Shown: positions 54,724 to 62,150 of the stretch, piece by piece | Numbering within the stretch: the first letter of the stretch is position 1 | Layout: each line of letters starts with the position of its first letter | From: Sulfurospirillum sp036802865 | Lineage (GTDB): Bacteria; Campylobacterota; Campylobacteria; Campylobacterales; Sulfurospirillaceae | Length of the DNA: 64,000 nucleotides | Assembly (NCBI RefSeq): GCF_036802865.1 | Contig: NZ_DAIRVK010000004.1 | Coordinates: 124,001-188,000, forward strand | Direction of reading: 5' to 3' | Notes under the pieces: generated by a model | Told to the model about the DNA's origin: nothing | The model's database searches: none | The model's input: only the letters and a program-made list of their open reading frames with translations | Translations under genes and position numbers: made by a program

Positions 54724-54767
54724 TTAATATATCCTTACGATACAAAAATATCGTAAGGATATATTAA
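54724..54767. promoter_or_regulatory. Long perfect palindrome, probable HxlR operator
   Basis: Arms 54724-54742 and 54749-54767 are 19-bp perfect complements (TTAATATATCCTTACGATA and its complement) with a 6-nt spacer. It lies in the divergent region between the FMN reductase and the HxlR gene, where an HxlR dimer would repress both. Confidence 0.85.
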
Positions 54768-54808
54768 TCTCTATTTGTGCTATACTATAAACCAAAATAA
54801 TTAGAGTT

Positions 54809-55210
54809 ATGAAAAAAAGGCCACAAATGTATGTTGTAAATAACAAAGAGTACACCTGTGCAATCACTATTGCACAAGATATTTTCAATGATCGATGGAA
54901 ATTGTGTATCATATGGCATCTTTTAGAGGGCGAAAAGCGCTACAAAGATCTTTTTGAGAGTGTGGGTGAAATTACACAAAAAACATTAACATCTAAACTG
55001 AGAGAGCTGGAAGAGAAGCATCTTATCTCTAGACAAATATTTCCTGAGATTCCTCCTAAAGTAGTATATGCACTGACCCCTATTGGGGAAAAATTACGGC
55101 CTATTTTAAATGAAATGTTTGATTGGGGCATCGATTACGTTCAAGAGCATGGGACACTCAAGGATGGTGTTGTATGTGAACCAAAATTTTCCTCAAAGAT
55201 TGATAAATAG
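54809..55210 (+). CDS. HxlR-family transcriptional regulator
   Basis: A 133-aa winged-helix protein: YTCAITIAQDIFNDRWKLCI, EGEKRYKDLFESVGEITQKT and LRELEEKHLISRQIFPEIPP, then VVYALTPIGEKLRP. There is a Cys in the first helix (YTCAI), as in redox/electrophile-sensing YodB/HypR-type members. It is divergent from flavin reductases with a 19-bp palindrome between, so it probably induces them under quinone or diamide-like stress. ATG 54827 (MYVVNN) is an alternative start with AAGG upstream. Confidence 0.9.
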   Translation: MKKRPQMYVVNNKEYTCAITIAQDIFNDRWKLCIIWHLLEGEKRYKDLFESVGEITQKTLTSKLRELEEKHLISRQIFPEIPPKVVYALTPIGEKLRPILNEMFDWGIDYVQEHGTLKDGVVCEPKFSSKIDK

Positions 55211-55300
55211 ATATTAAAATTCGTATTGACTAATTTTGGCCAATATCTATTATACTCGAGCCATTGCTATGTATATTGTAGTCTCTGTTACTATAATTCA

Positions 55301-55362
55301 CTGTTTAGTGATTTTACTAAACAGCTATTGAGCTAAACAATTTATTTAGTGAAATCACTAAA
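55301..55362. promoter_or_regulatory. Two related palindromes ahead of the small membrane protein
   Basis: CTGTTTAGTGATTTTACTAAACAG (24 bp) at 55301-55324 and TTTAGTGAAATCACTAAA at 55345-55362 share the pattern TTTAGTGAwwTyACTAAA. They are spaced 44 bp start to start, about four helical turns, and lie just upstream of the gene at 55385. This looks like a pair of repressor sites; the cognate regulator is unknown. Confidence 0.75.
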
Positions 55363-55384
55363 AAATAATACAAAAGGATAGCAA

Positions 55385-55576
55385 ATGATAGATTTTATTG
55401 TACGCTTTATCGCACTTTTTAGTCTATTGACACTTGTCGTGATTATTTGTATGAAATTTATTGGGGCTATGAGAATAGAAAAAAGCAACAATAATCCGAT
55501 ACACTTTACCACAGAGTTAATTCATTCTGGCATTGCTAGTTTATCATTAGCGTATTGGTTGTCATTTATGCAATAA
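55385..55576 (+). CDS. Small single-pass membrane protein
   Basis: A 63-aa protein with one membrane helix (IVRFIALFSLLTLVVIICMK), a short linker, and a His-containing tail (NNPIHFTTELIHSGIASLSL). AAAGGATAGCAA precedes the ATG. The layout, and in part the tail, resembles the 71-aa protein at 37648-37863, which may be a paralogue. Two palindromes upstream suggest tight regulation. No known family recognised. Confidence 0.65.
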   Translation: MIDFIVRFIALFSLLTLVVIICMKFIGAMRIEKSNNNPIHFTTELIHSGIASLSLAYWLSFMQ

Positions 55577-55595
55577 TGGCTTTCATCCATTATTG
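55571..55595 (+). terminator. Hairpin overlapping the small membrane protein's stop
   Basis: CAATAATGG and CCATTATTG pair over 9 bp with a 7-nt loop; the stop codon is inside the left arm. No strong T-run follows immediately, so efficiency is uncertain. Confidence 0.55.
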
Positions 55596-55668
55596 CTTGA
55601 GTTAAATTGCCACTATCAAAATATAACTTTTTGATGATTTTTATCTTTTTATATCAAAAAAAGAGGTA

Positions 55669-55701
55669 AAATGATAAGTTTTGTACAAATTCTTATCATT
55701 T
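55669..55701 (-). terminator. 10-bp hairpin after the right-end gene
   Basis: AAATGATAAG and CTTATCATTT pair perfectly with a 13-nt loop, 26 bp past the stop of the 603-aa gene. On the minus strand the hairpin is followed by TACCTCTTTTTTTG, a good T-tract, consistent with an intrinsic terminator. Confidence 0.65.
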
Positions 55702-55726
55702 AGATGAAAAATAGTAGTTACCTACT

Positions 55727-57538
55727 TTAATAAAAAACGTGTTTTTGAATGGCTTTTTGTATAGCGTTTCGCAGTTGCTTATCTGTTGGAATAGTCGCAA
55801 AATGTTTATAAGTAATACTAGGTTGAACAGGTAAGGGAAGTTTTGTTAATTTACCTTTTTGTTTTGGCTTACTTGTGTCTTTTTTAACGTATTTTGAATA
55901 GTTCCCTTTATTGGATACTATAGTACACAATAAATCTAAGATAATTGTTGGAGAAAGCATTTTATCAGGAGTATTGAAAAAAAGCCTAGAAAAGCCTTCA
56001 TTGTTTTTTTCTTGTATTTCAAGAAGATAAGCACTGCTATTATCTTTCAAATAAATGTGAATAATTAAAAATTTGCGAAGTATCGTTTTTTTCTCTCCGT
56101 TGATCCCTTTGATCTTCTTTAGAATATGCCATCTATTCAATACAGATTTTTGTAACAATTGACTTGATTTGATGCTACAGTATTCAGGAAAACTTGACTC
56201 TATTCCTTCTAAGGTGATATATGAGAATCCCGATACAAGATCTTCATCATTTTTCGTAAGTAAAGCTAACGCATCTTCAATAGCTTTGAAACCTTGGAAT
56301 TGTGTAGGTTGATTATGCTCTATGTGTGCTTGTTTTATTTGAGCGGTTTCTTCAGAATCTTTTTGATTATTGGTTTCTCCCGATGACAAATGAAGAGGAT
56401 TTTTGTCAGACTCTCCTTTTTCATAAGAGGGGCTTTCTATTTCAATAATTTTATTGTGTTCTATAATAGTAGGTGGGGTACCAATTGTTTCAACTTGTGA
56501 ATATGCACGAACAAAACCGGTAGTTGTATGTGGATTATGTTTGTGCGTGATGTCTTGACCATCATCTTCATTGTCTTCTGATAACTCATGGGGACGAGGG
56601 ATATATTGTACAGTTTCTTTTTTCGGCTTAATGTCGTATTTAATATCTTCTGAAATAATTTTATGGTCTATTGGTAATGATGCTTGATTAATTCGCAACA
56701 TGAGAAACGTTGAGTTATCAATCCACACTCCATCTCCTACCAATGTTAAGTTAGTCGGATGATATGGTAGTACAACAGGATTCATATACCCTTTAGAATG
56801 GTCTTGTTGAATTGAGGCCCACACATGGCTTAGTCTGCTTCGAGAAGTTTGATTTAATTTTAGGTAGCTAAGAAGAATAATATTTTCGTCTGTTTTACCT
56901 TCATTGAGTTCAATCTCATAGTCGCCTGATTCATTTATAAAAGCACTTTTGATATACTTTTCTATGGCTACATCAATAGTGTCTAAAATTAATTTCGTAC
57001 GAATTTGCTTATGTCCTGGAGCAATTGCACTGGTTAGAAATTCCAAAGAAGGGATATAGACAGTTATATCATTTGTTGAGATAATTTTAGTTAGGCGAGA
57101 TTTGCAGAAAGCAACAAAATCATTTGAGTTTTCTGGAAATTTACCTATATCATATTTGAATTTTGAAATATGCCAATAAGTTTTATCGGGAATTTTATGG
57201 TCTAATGTCACTGATGTAGGTTGTAATCTTTGGTCTGAGAACACAAAATCGAATTGCTTATTATATGAAAAGTACTTATGGTTTTTCCAAATTGCAGATG
57301 TTGAATTCTGTCCTTTCCATATTGTACCTAGTCTAGTTTGGTCTAATTCGGCAACGGTAGCATAAAGAATATCATTGACATCAGAAAGTGTTTTACCATC
57401 TTCTAAAATTTGTTTCGCAGCAATTTTTACCAAAGGTAAAGATAAATTTTGAGTATTTTCTATAATAGGACCATACCACCAAATAACTCGTTTAATATTA
57501 TCTTTTGGAAATGAAGAAATAGGATGGTTAGCTTCCAT
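55727..57538 (-). CDS. Right-end transposon protein, possibly TnsE-like
   Basis: A 603-aa protein that starts only 64 bp inside the right terminus and reads inward. It has an N-terminal globular part (RVIWWYGPIIENTQNL), a central acidic/Ser-rich linker (about residues 300-410), and a C-terminal β-rich domain (FLIIHIYLKDNSSAYLLEIQ, then DLLCTIVSNKGNYSKYV). That domain resembles the C-terminal half of Tn7 TnsE, which selects conjugating or replicating DNA; the N-terminus is not clearly alike. It could alternatively be an unrelated cargo protein. Its initiation region overlaps the comM fragment's run-on frame by 11 nt. Confidence 0.5.
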   Translation of the reverse strand: MEANHPISSFPKDNIKRVIWWYGPIIENTQNLSLPLVKIAAKQILEDGKTLSDVNDILYATVAELDQTRLGTIWKGQNSTSAIWKNHKYFSYNKQFDFVFSDQRLQPTSVTLDHKIPDKTYWHISKFKYDIGKFPENSNDFVAFCKSRLTKIISTNDITVYIPSLEFLTSAIAPGHKQIRTKLILDTIDVAIEKYIKSAFINESGDYEIELNEGKTDENIILLSYLKLNQTSRSRLSHVWASIQQDHSKGYMNPVVLPYHPTNLTLVGDGVWIDNSTFLMLRINQASLPIDHKIISEDIKYDIKPKKETVQYIPRPHELSEDNEDDGQDITHKHNPHTTTGFVRAYSQVETIGTPPTIIEHNKIIEIESPSYEKGESDKNPLHLSSGETNNQKDSEETAQIKQAHIEHNQPTQFQGFKAIEDALALLTKNDEDLVSGFSYITLEGIESSFPEYCSIKSSQLLQKSVLNRWHILKKIKGINGEKKTILRKFLIIHIYLKDNSSAYLLEIQEKNNEGFSRLFFNTPDKMLSPTIILDLLCTIVSNKGNYSKYVKKDTSKPKQKGKLTKLPLPVQPSITYKHFATIPTDKQLRNAIQKAIQKHVFY

Positions 57539-57556
57539 AAGAGAGCTCTTTGTTTT

Positions 57557-57602
57557 TGTAGCATATTTTGTTGGAATGTAGTACTTTTAATTGGAAATGA
57601 CA
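57557..57602 (-). repeat. Transposon right end with TnsB-type binding repeats
   Basis: Read on the minus strand from 57602: TGTCATTTCCAATTAAAAGT, then ACTACA of a diverged repeat (57577-57584, GTACTACA) and a perfect ATGCTACA at 57557-57564. These match the left-end repeats, inverted. More copies may lie inside the 603-aa gene. Confidence 0.85.
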
Positions 57603-57607
57603 ACCCC
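57603..57607. repeat. Right target-site duplication (ACCCC)
   Basis: Five bases directly after the element's last base, identical to 25586-25590. In the comM coding strand they are GGGGT, part of consecutive Gly codons. Confidence 0.93.
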
Positions 57608-58505
57608 CGCCAAAGATAGAAGGGCGAGATGAGGTGTGATGAGGCGACCTAAAAGGTCTTAGGGGGCTTAGTTCAACGTCTTCTTCTTGGAGCGATTGGT
57701 AGGCATTGGATTCGAGTATCTCTTCGATGCTTTGAGGCGGTAAAATGTAGCGAAGGCGTTTAATACTCATGCTTTTGCCACATCCAGGACTTCCTTCCAT
57801 CAAAAGGTTGTGCATACCCGCTGCTGCAATGAGCATAGCTCGCTTAGCTCTTTGTTGCCCTAGTACATCGCCAAAATCAAGCGGAAAATGAGTAGTGTAA
57901 AAATAATTTTTGGCTTCAATTTCTAAGCAATTTTCACAAAAATTTTGTTTTGGAGTTGCTACTTCTGTATTAAAACGTTTTTCTTTAAAAAAAAGCAGGG
58001 CATCATGCAGTGTTTCAACCCCATATACTTCGATATTTGGGATTTGTTGCACTTTGGAAAGAAGCTCGCTGGGTACTAAGACACGAAGGTTTTTAACGTA
58101 CGAAGCCAATGATAGAATGATGGGAAACATGGTGTTTGTTTTCTTGATTTTACCATCAAGCCCTAATTCTCCAAAAATGAAAAAATCATTACAGGTAAAG
58201 CGCTCTTTTTGAATAGCAATAAGTAACGCAATACCAAGATCAAAGTGGCTGCCTTCTTTTTTAAGATCAGAAGGAGAGAGGTTTATAGTGATTTTTTGAG
58301 CGGGGAATTGGAAGTTAATACTTGAAAGGGCCGATTTTATTCTCTCACGAGACTCTTGGATAGATTGATCGGCCATCCCTACAATGCTAAAGCCAGGAAG
58401 CGCTCGAACAAGTGTGGATTCTACATTGACTTCATAGGCTTTGTTGCCATATAATGTTGCACATTTGGCATGTTTAACCTTAGAAAGGGCAATAGCTTCT
58501 TCCAC
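57603..58505 (-). pseudogene. comM: comM, N-terminal half (split by the Tn7-like element)
   Basis: Encodes ~301 residues: ChlI-like N-terminal domain (ALPGFSIVGMADQSIQESRE, KITINLSPSDLKKEGSHFDL), then FGDVLGQQRAKRAMLIAAAG and the Walker A LLMEGSPGCGKSMSIKRL, ending RSPHHTSSRPSIFGGG. The frame runs on into the transposon to a stop at 57528. The other half is 32 kb away at 24953-25590. Splitting between Walker A and Walker B inactivates the ATPase. It is downstream of def on the same strand. Confidence 0.93.
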
Positions 58506-58507
58506 GG

Positions 58508-59023
58508 TTATTTACCTGCTTTTTGCTTTTTTTTCCACTCTTTTTCAAATTTTTTACGTTTTAGGTAAGAGAGTTTTTCGATAAATAGACGACCTTTCAG
58601 ATGATCCATTTCGTGTTGTACCGCGATAGCCATCAGATCAGTAAATTCTTCTTCATGTCGGTTACCCTCTCGATCAAAATAAGCAACTTTGATATGTGCA
58701 GCGCGTTCTACTTCATCATAGTACCCAGGAACGCTCAAACAGCCCTCTTGATAAATAGTGACGCCATCTTTTTCAAGAATAACCGGATTGATTATTTCGT
58801 AGAGGTTTTCATTTTTTTGGCAACCTTCATCATCGACAAGGTTAATAATGACTACATTTAAAGGCTCACCAATTTGAACAGCAGCAAGCCCAATGCCTTC
58901 ACTATGAACCATCGTATCGAACATATCTTGCAAAAGAGTATGCAGGTACGCATCAAAATGCATAACATCTTTAGACGTTTCGCGTAGAAGCTTATTGGGA
59001 TAAACTAATACCTCTCTAATCAT
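58508..59023 (-). CDS. def: Peptide deformylase
   Basis: A 171-aa metalloenzyme that removes the formyl group from new proteins. All three motifs are present: EGIGLAAVQIG, QEGCLSVPGYYDEV (metal-binding Cys) and AIAVQHEMDHLKGRLF (HExxH). I start at ATG 59023 (MIREVLVYPN) with GAGGAACT upstream, overlapping the GGDEF gene's stop by 4 nt; a Met 10 codons earlier is possible. Gene order clpP, GGDEF gene, def, comM is consistent with one transcript. Confidence 0.95.
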   Translation of the reverse strand: MIREVLVYPNKLLRETSKDVMHFDAYLHTLLQDMFDTMVHSEGIGLAAVQIGEPLNVVIINLVDDEGCQKNENLYEIINPVILEKDGVTIYQEGCLSVPGYYDEVERAAHIKVAYFDREGNRHEEEFTDLMAIAVQHEMDHLKGRLFIEKLSYLKRKKFEKEWKKKQKAGK

Positions 59024-60108
59024 AGTTCCTCGCTTGGTAGGGAAGGCGTACAAACGATGTATGGAACATATTTTTTGCCAGTATGAGGCAACTCTTCAAG
59101 GGTTGCTGCAAGAAATTCTTCGGAATTATGATCGGGATCGAGTGCTACAATGGTGAGTTCAATATCGGTTTCAACTTCGCCCGTTCCAACAAAAAAGCTA
59201 GTTTGGTAGACAAGTTCGCTGATACGGTCACATGCTTTTTTAGCACCTACAATATCTGTATGTTTCAGAATCATTGCAAAAATACCATCACCAAAATGAG
59301 CAACAACATCACTTCTTCGAGAAGTTTTTAGAAGTAATTTGGCAATGTTACGAACAACAATATCTTTATCTTTTTTATTGACAATTTTTTCTAATGTATC
59401 TTCTTTAACGCGTGCCAAGACCAAAGAGCTTGGATGCGCATAGTTTTTAATGAGTTTAATTTCATCTTGAAGGGATTTTATCAGGTACCGACGGTTATAA
59501 ACGCCATACTTGACATCAAAAATAGATTGGTTATCGACCTCTTGCAAAATAGTTGTTGTTTTTTGATAATACTCTTTTAAAAGATCAATTTGTTTGGTTG
59601 TGAGGCCAAACATTTTGTTAAGGTCTTCGCTGAGGGAAGAGATAATATTTTGAATAGATAGTGGATTTGAGTTAGTTTCTAGCTGAGCAGAACGCTTTTT
59701 AACAATCTCTTGCATCACATTAAGGTTACGGTAAACAGTAGAGACGACTTGCATGATATTTTTAATCTGCGCAAAACCCTCTTTGACTTCACGCTCAATG
59801 CGTGCATGATTTTCATCATTGTTGGTATTTTCAAGCTCTAAAAAGTCATTGATACGCTTTTTAAAAGCAGTAGGTTTGCTTTCTAAAAGCTTGTCGAAAT
59901 AGATTTGAAAATTGGTAGGTGTGGGAGGGATGTTCTCATCTCCCAACACCTTAAGTACCAATGCGGCAAATTTTTCAAGCTCTTGGTTAGATGCTTGGGT
60001 TACAATAGGCTCTTTTGGAGATGGTGGCGGGGTTTGTTCGATCACATCTTCTTTAGTATCGATATTATAAACACCCGTTGCACCTTTGTCTTTATTAAAA
60101 CGAACCAT
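59020..60108 (-). CDS. Diguanylate-cyclase-like protein with degenerate GGDEF motif
   Basis: A 362-aa cytoplasmic protein with a helical N-terminal region and a C-terminal GGDEF-like domain from about residue 200 (FDVKYGVYNRRYLIKSLQDE). The signature RYGGDEF is replaced by HFGDGIF, so the metal/GTP-binding residues are missing and cyclase activity is unlikely. It may bind c-di-GMP/GTP or act as a scaffold. Such a GGDEF-like gene between clpP and def occurs in related campylobacterotes as best I recall. It overlaps def by 4 nt. Confidence 0.82.
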   Translation of the reverse strand: MVRFNKDKGATGVYNIDTKEDVIEQTPPPSPKEPIVTQASNQELEKFAALVLKVLGDENIPPTPTNFQIYFDKLLESKPTAFKKRINDFLELENTNNDENHARIEREVKEGFAQIKNIMQVVSTVYRNLNVMQEIVKKRSAQLETNSNPLSIQNIISSLSEDLNKMFGLTTKQIDLLKEYYQKTTTILQEVDNQSIFDVKYGVYNRRYLIKSLQDEIKLIKNYAHPSSLVLARVKEDTLEKIVNKKDKDIVVRNIAKLLLKTSRRSDVVAHFGDGIFAMILKHTDIVGAKKACDRISELVYQTSFFVGTGEVETDIELTIVALDPDHNSEEFLAATLEELPHTGKKYVPYIVCTPSLPSEEL

Positions 60109-60133
60109 TGTTTGCCTTCTTTACTATCATAAA

Positions 60134-60724
60134 TTATTTAAAACTTTTATCGAGTACTTTATCGATTAACCCGTATTCACACGACTCTTCAGCACTCATG
60201 AAAAAATCACGTTCTGTATCTTTGATGATTTTTGGAAGTTTCTGTGAACAGTTTTTTGCCAAAATTTCATTGAGTACTTGTTTCATACGTAAAATTTCTT
60301 TCGCCTGAATTTCAATATCGGTTGCTTGTCCTTGTGCACCGCCCAATGGTTGGTGAATCATAATACGTGCATTAGGAAGAGCGTAACGTTTACCTTTGGT
60401 ACCAGCACTAAGTAAAAATGCTCCCATCGATGCTGCTTGACCAATACAGATGGTACTAATATCTGGTTTAATATAGTTCATAGTATCGTAAATACTAAAA
60501 CCACTGGTAATAACGCCACCAGGAGAGTTAATATAAAGATAGATATCTTTTTCAGGATCTTCCGCTTCAAGGAACAGTAGCTGTGCTACAATCGAAGAAG
60601 CAACAACATCATTGATCTCACCGCTGAGCATAATGATACGATCTTTTAAAAGGCGAGAGTAGATATCGTAACTTCTCTCACCGCGACCCGTTTTTTCAAT
60701 AACGACAGGAACGTAATAGCTCAT
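60134..60724 (-). CDS. clpP: ATP-dependent Clp protease proteolytic subunit
   Basis: A 196-aa serine protease of normal length. The catalytic Ser is in GQAASMGAFLLSAG and the His in MIHQPLGGAQGQ; INSPGGVITSGFSIYDTM is the substrate loop and DRDFFM-type spacing (TERDFFMSAEES) supplies the Asp. It forms the 14-mer protease chamber with ClpA/ClpX. Its start abuts the tig stop, so it is cotranscribed with trigger factor, a common bacterial arrangement. Confidence 0.96.
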   Translation of the reverse strand: MSYYVPVVIEKTGRGERSYDIYSRLLKDRIIMLSGEINDVVASSIVAQLLFLEAEDPEKDIYLYINSPGGVITSGFSIYDTMNYIKPDISTICIGQAASMGAFLLSAGTKGKRYALPNARIMIHQPLGGAQGQATDIEIQAKEILRMKQVLNEILAKNCSQKLPKIIKDTERDFFMSAEESCEYGLIDKVLDKSFK

Positions 60725-62022
60725 TATTTACCTTTAGTAAAAAGCTTTGTGAAGAGTCTCTCTTCGATAATAGACATTTTAATCGCTGGAAGAACGCCTT
60801 GTTTCTCATAGAACTCTAGGTATTCTTTAGGGTTTGCACCTTGTTGCATTGCTTCAAAGTAGATCATTTGAAGGACTTCTTGGTCACTTACATTGATGCT
60901 CTCTTGTTTTGCTAATTCATCAACAATAAATGTGAGTTTAACACTTTTTTCTGATTCTGCTCTAAACTCTTCTCTTTTTTCTTTAATTTTATCAGGATTT
61001 CCTGCAAATTCTTTGATTTCATCTTCACTGAGTTTTCCAAAAACACTTCTCATTTGAAGGTCAATCTCTTGGTCAACGATGTTTTCTGGAAGATCAAAGG
61101 CAATTTTTTCTAAAACGTTTTCAACAAATTTAGGTTTAACTTCGTCATTGAAAAGTTTTGCTAATTTTTCATTACGAATTTCGTCTTCAATTTGACCTTC
61201 AAGCGTCTCTAGTGTTGGGTTTTCAACACCTGGAAGAAGTTTTTTGATCATCTCTTCGCTTGGTGTTTCAGGGATGTCTTTAACTTTAATCTCTTTTAGG
61301 GTTACTTTAAAGGTGGTTGGTTTTCCTGCAAGATCTTTATTACCATATGTTTCTGGGAATGTAACAGCGATCTCTTTCGCTTTATTGCTTACTTTCATAC
61401 CAATAATGCCATCTTCAAATCCTGGAATAAATGAGTTACTTCCGATTTCAAGCGTATAGCCTTCTGCTTTACCGCCTTCAAAAGCAACATCTTCTAAAAA
61501 GCCTTCAAAATCGATCACAACAAAGTCGCCAGATTTAACAGCGCGTTTTTCTTCAACGGTTTTAAGATCTGCAACCAATGACAAAGTTTTCTCAAGTCTC
61601 TCAGAAATCTCTTTTTTAGCCACTTTTGGTGCTTTGTATTCAGGTACACACTCTTTGTAGCCTTCGATAATAATAGTTGGTTTGAATGAAAGTTTCATAA
61701 CAAGCTCTAAACCACCATCTTTCTCTTCAAATTTTGAGAAACTAGGCTCACCGACAACGAGGTCTGCTTTGATATTGAGTTCAGCTAATGCTTTTGTGTA
61801 AAGCTCTCTAAGTGCTTCAGTTTGTGCATCTTCTTTGAGTTGTTTGCCGTAGCGTGCTTTAACGATATGTGCAGGTACTTTTCCTTTTCTAAAACCATCA
61901 ACTTTCATATTTGAAGAAGCCGATGCAACCATCTTCTCTTCTTTTTTTTGTAAAAGTGCAGGTGAAATGGTTGCCTCAACTGCAGCATTAGCACTATTTG
62001 TACGGTTAACTTTAATTTGCAT
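60724..62022 (-). CDS. tig: Trigger factor chaperone
   Basis: A 432-aa ribosome-associated chaperone. The N-terminal ribosome-binding domain holds VDGFRKGKVPAHIVKARYG (the FRKGKxP signature), followed by an FKBP-like prolyl isomerase domain (GDFVVIDFEGFLEDVAFEGG, NSFIPGFEDGIIGM) and a helical C-terminal domain. It folds nascent proteins at the tunnel exit. It shares one base with clpP downstream. Full length. Confidence 0.96.
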   Translation of the reverse strand: MQIKVNRTNSANAAVEATISPALLQKKEEKMVASASSNMKVDGFRKGKVPAHIVKARYGKQLKEDAQTEALRELYTKALAELNIKADLVVGEPSFSKFEEKDGGLELVMKLSFKPTIIIEGYKECVPEYKAPKVAKKEISERLEKTLSLVADLKTVEEKRAVKSGDFVVIDFEGFLEDVAFEGGKAEGYTLEIGSNSFIPGFEDGIIGMKVSNKAKEIAVTFPETYGNKDLAGKPTTFKVTLKEIKVKDIPETPSEEMIKKLLPGVENPTLETLEGQIEDEIRNEKLAKLFNDEVKPKFVENVLEKIAFDLPENIVDQEIDLQMRSVFGKLSEDEIKEFAGNPDKIKEKREEFRAESEKSVKLTFIVDELAKQESINVSDQEVLQMIYFEAMQQGANPKEYLEFYEKQGVLPAIKMSIIEERLFTKLFTKGK

Positions 62023-62150
62023 AAAATCCCTTTTCGATATAAAATTTTGCTCAAATATACCAAAAAATTGCTTTTAAGTCGCTTTTTATCCATTAAAAAG
62101 CAAAATAGAGATAAAATATCTCGTCTTAATTTTAACAGAAGTGAATCACA

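Larger units (their letters stand above)
25591..57602. mobile_element. Complete comM-inserted Tn7-like transposon (32,012 bp)
   Basis: Both ends begin TGTC and share an imperfect terminal inverted repeat: left TGTCAATTCCAGTTAAAGAT, right (minus strand) TGTCATTTCCAATTAAAAGT. The flanks carry a perfect 5-bp duplication, ACCCC. TnsA, TnsB, TnsC and TniQ homologues sit at the left end; another possible transposition protein sits at the right. Removing the element with one duplicate rejoins comM in frame. All core transposition genes look intact, so the element may be active. Insertion in comM is the known site of the Tn6022/AbaR family of Acinetobacter, which encodes tniCABDE in a similar order. 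Confidence 0.95.
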
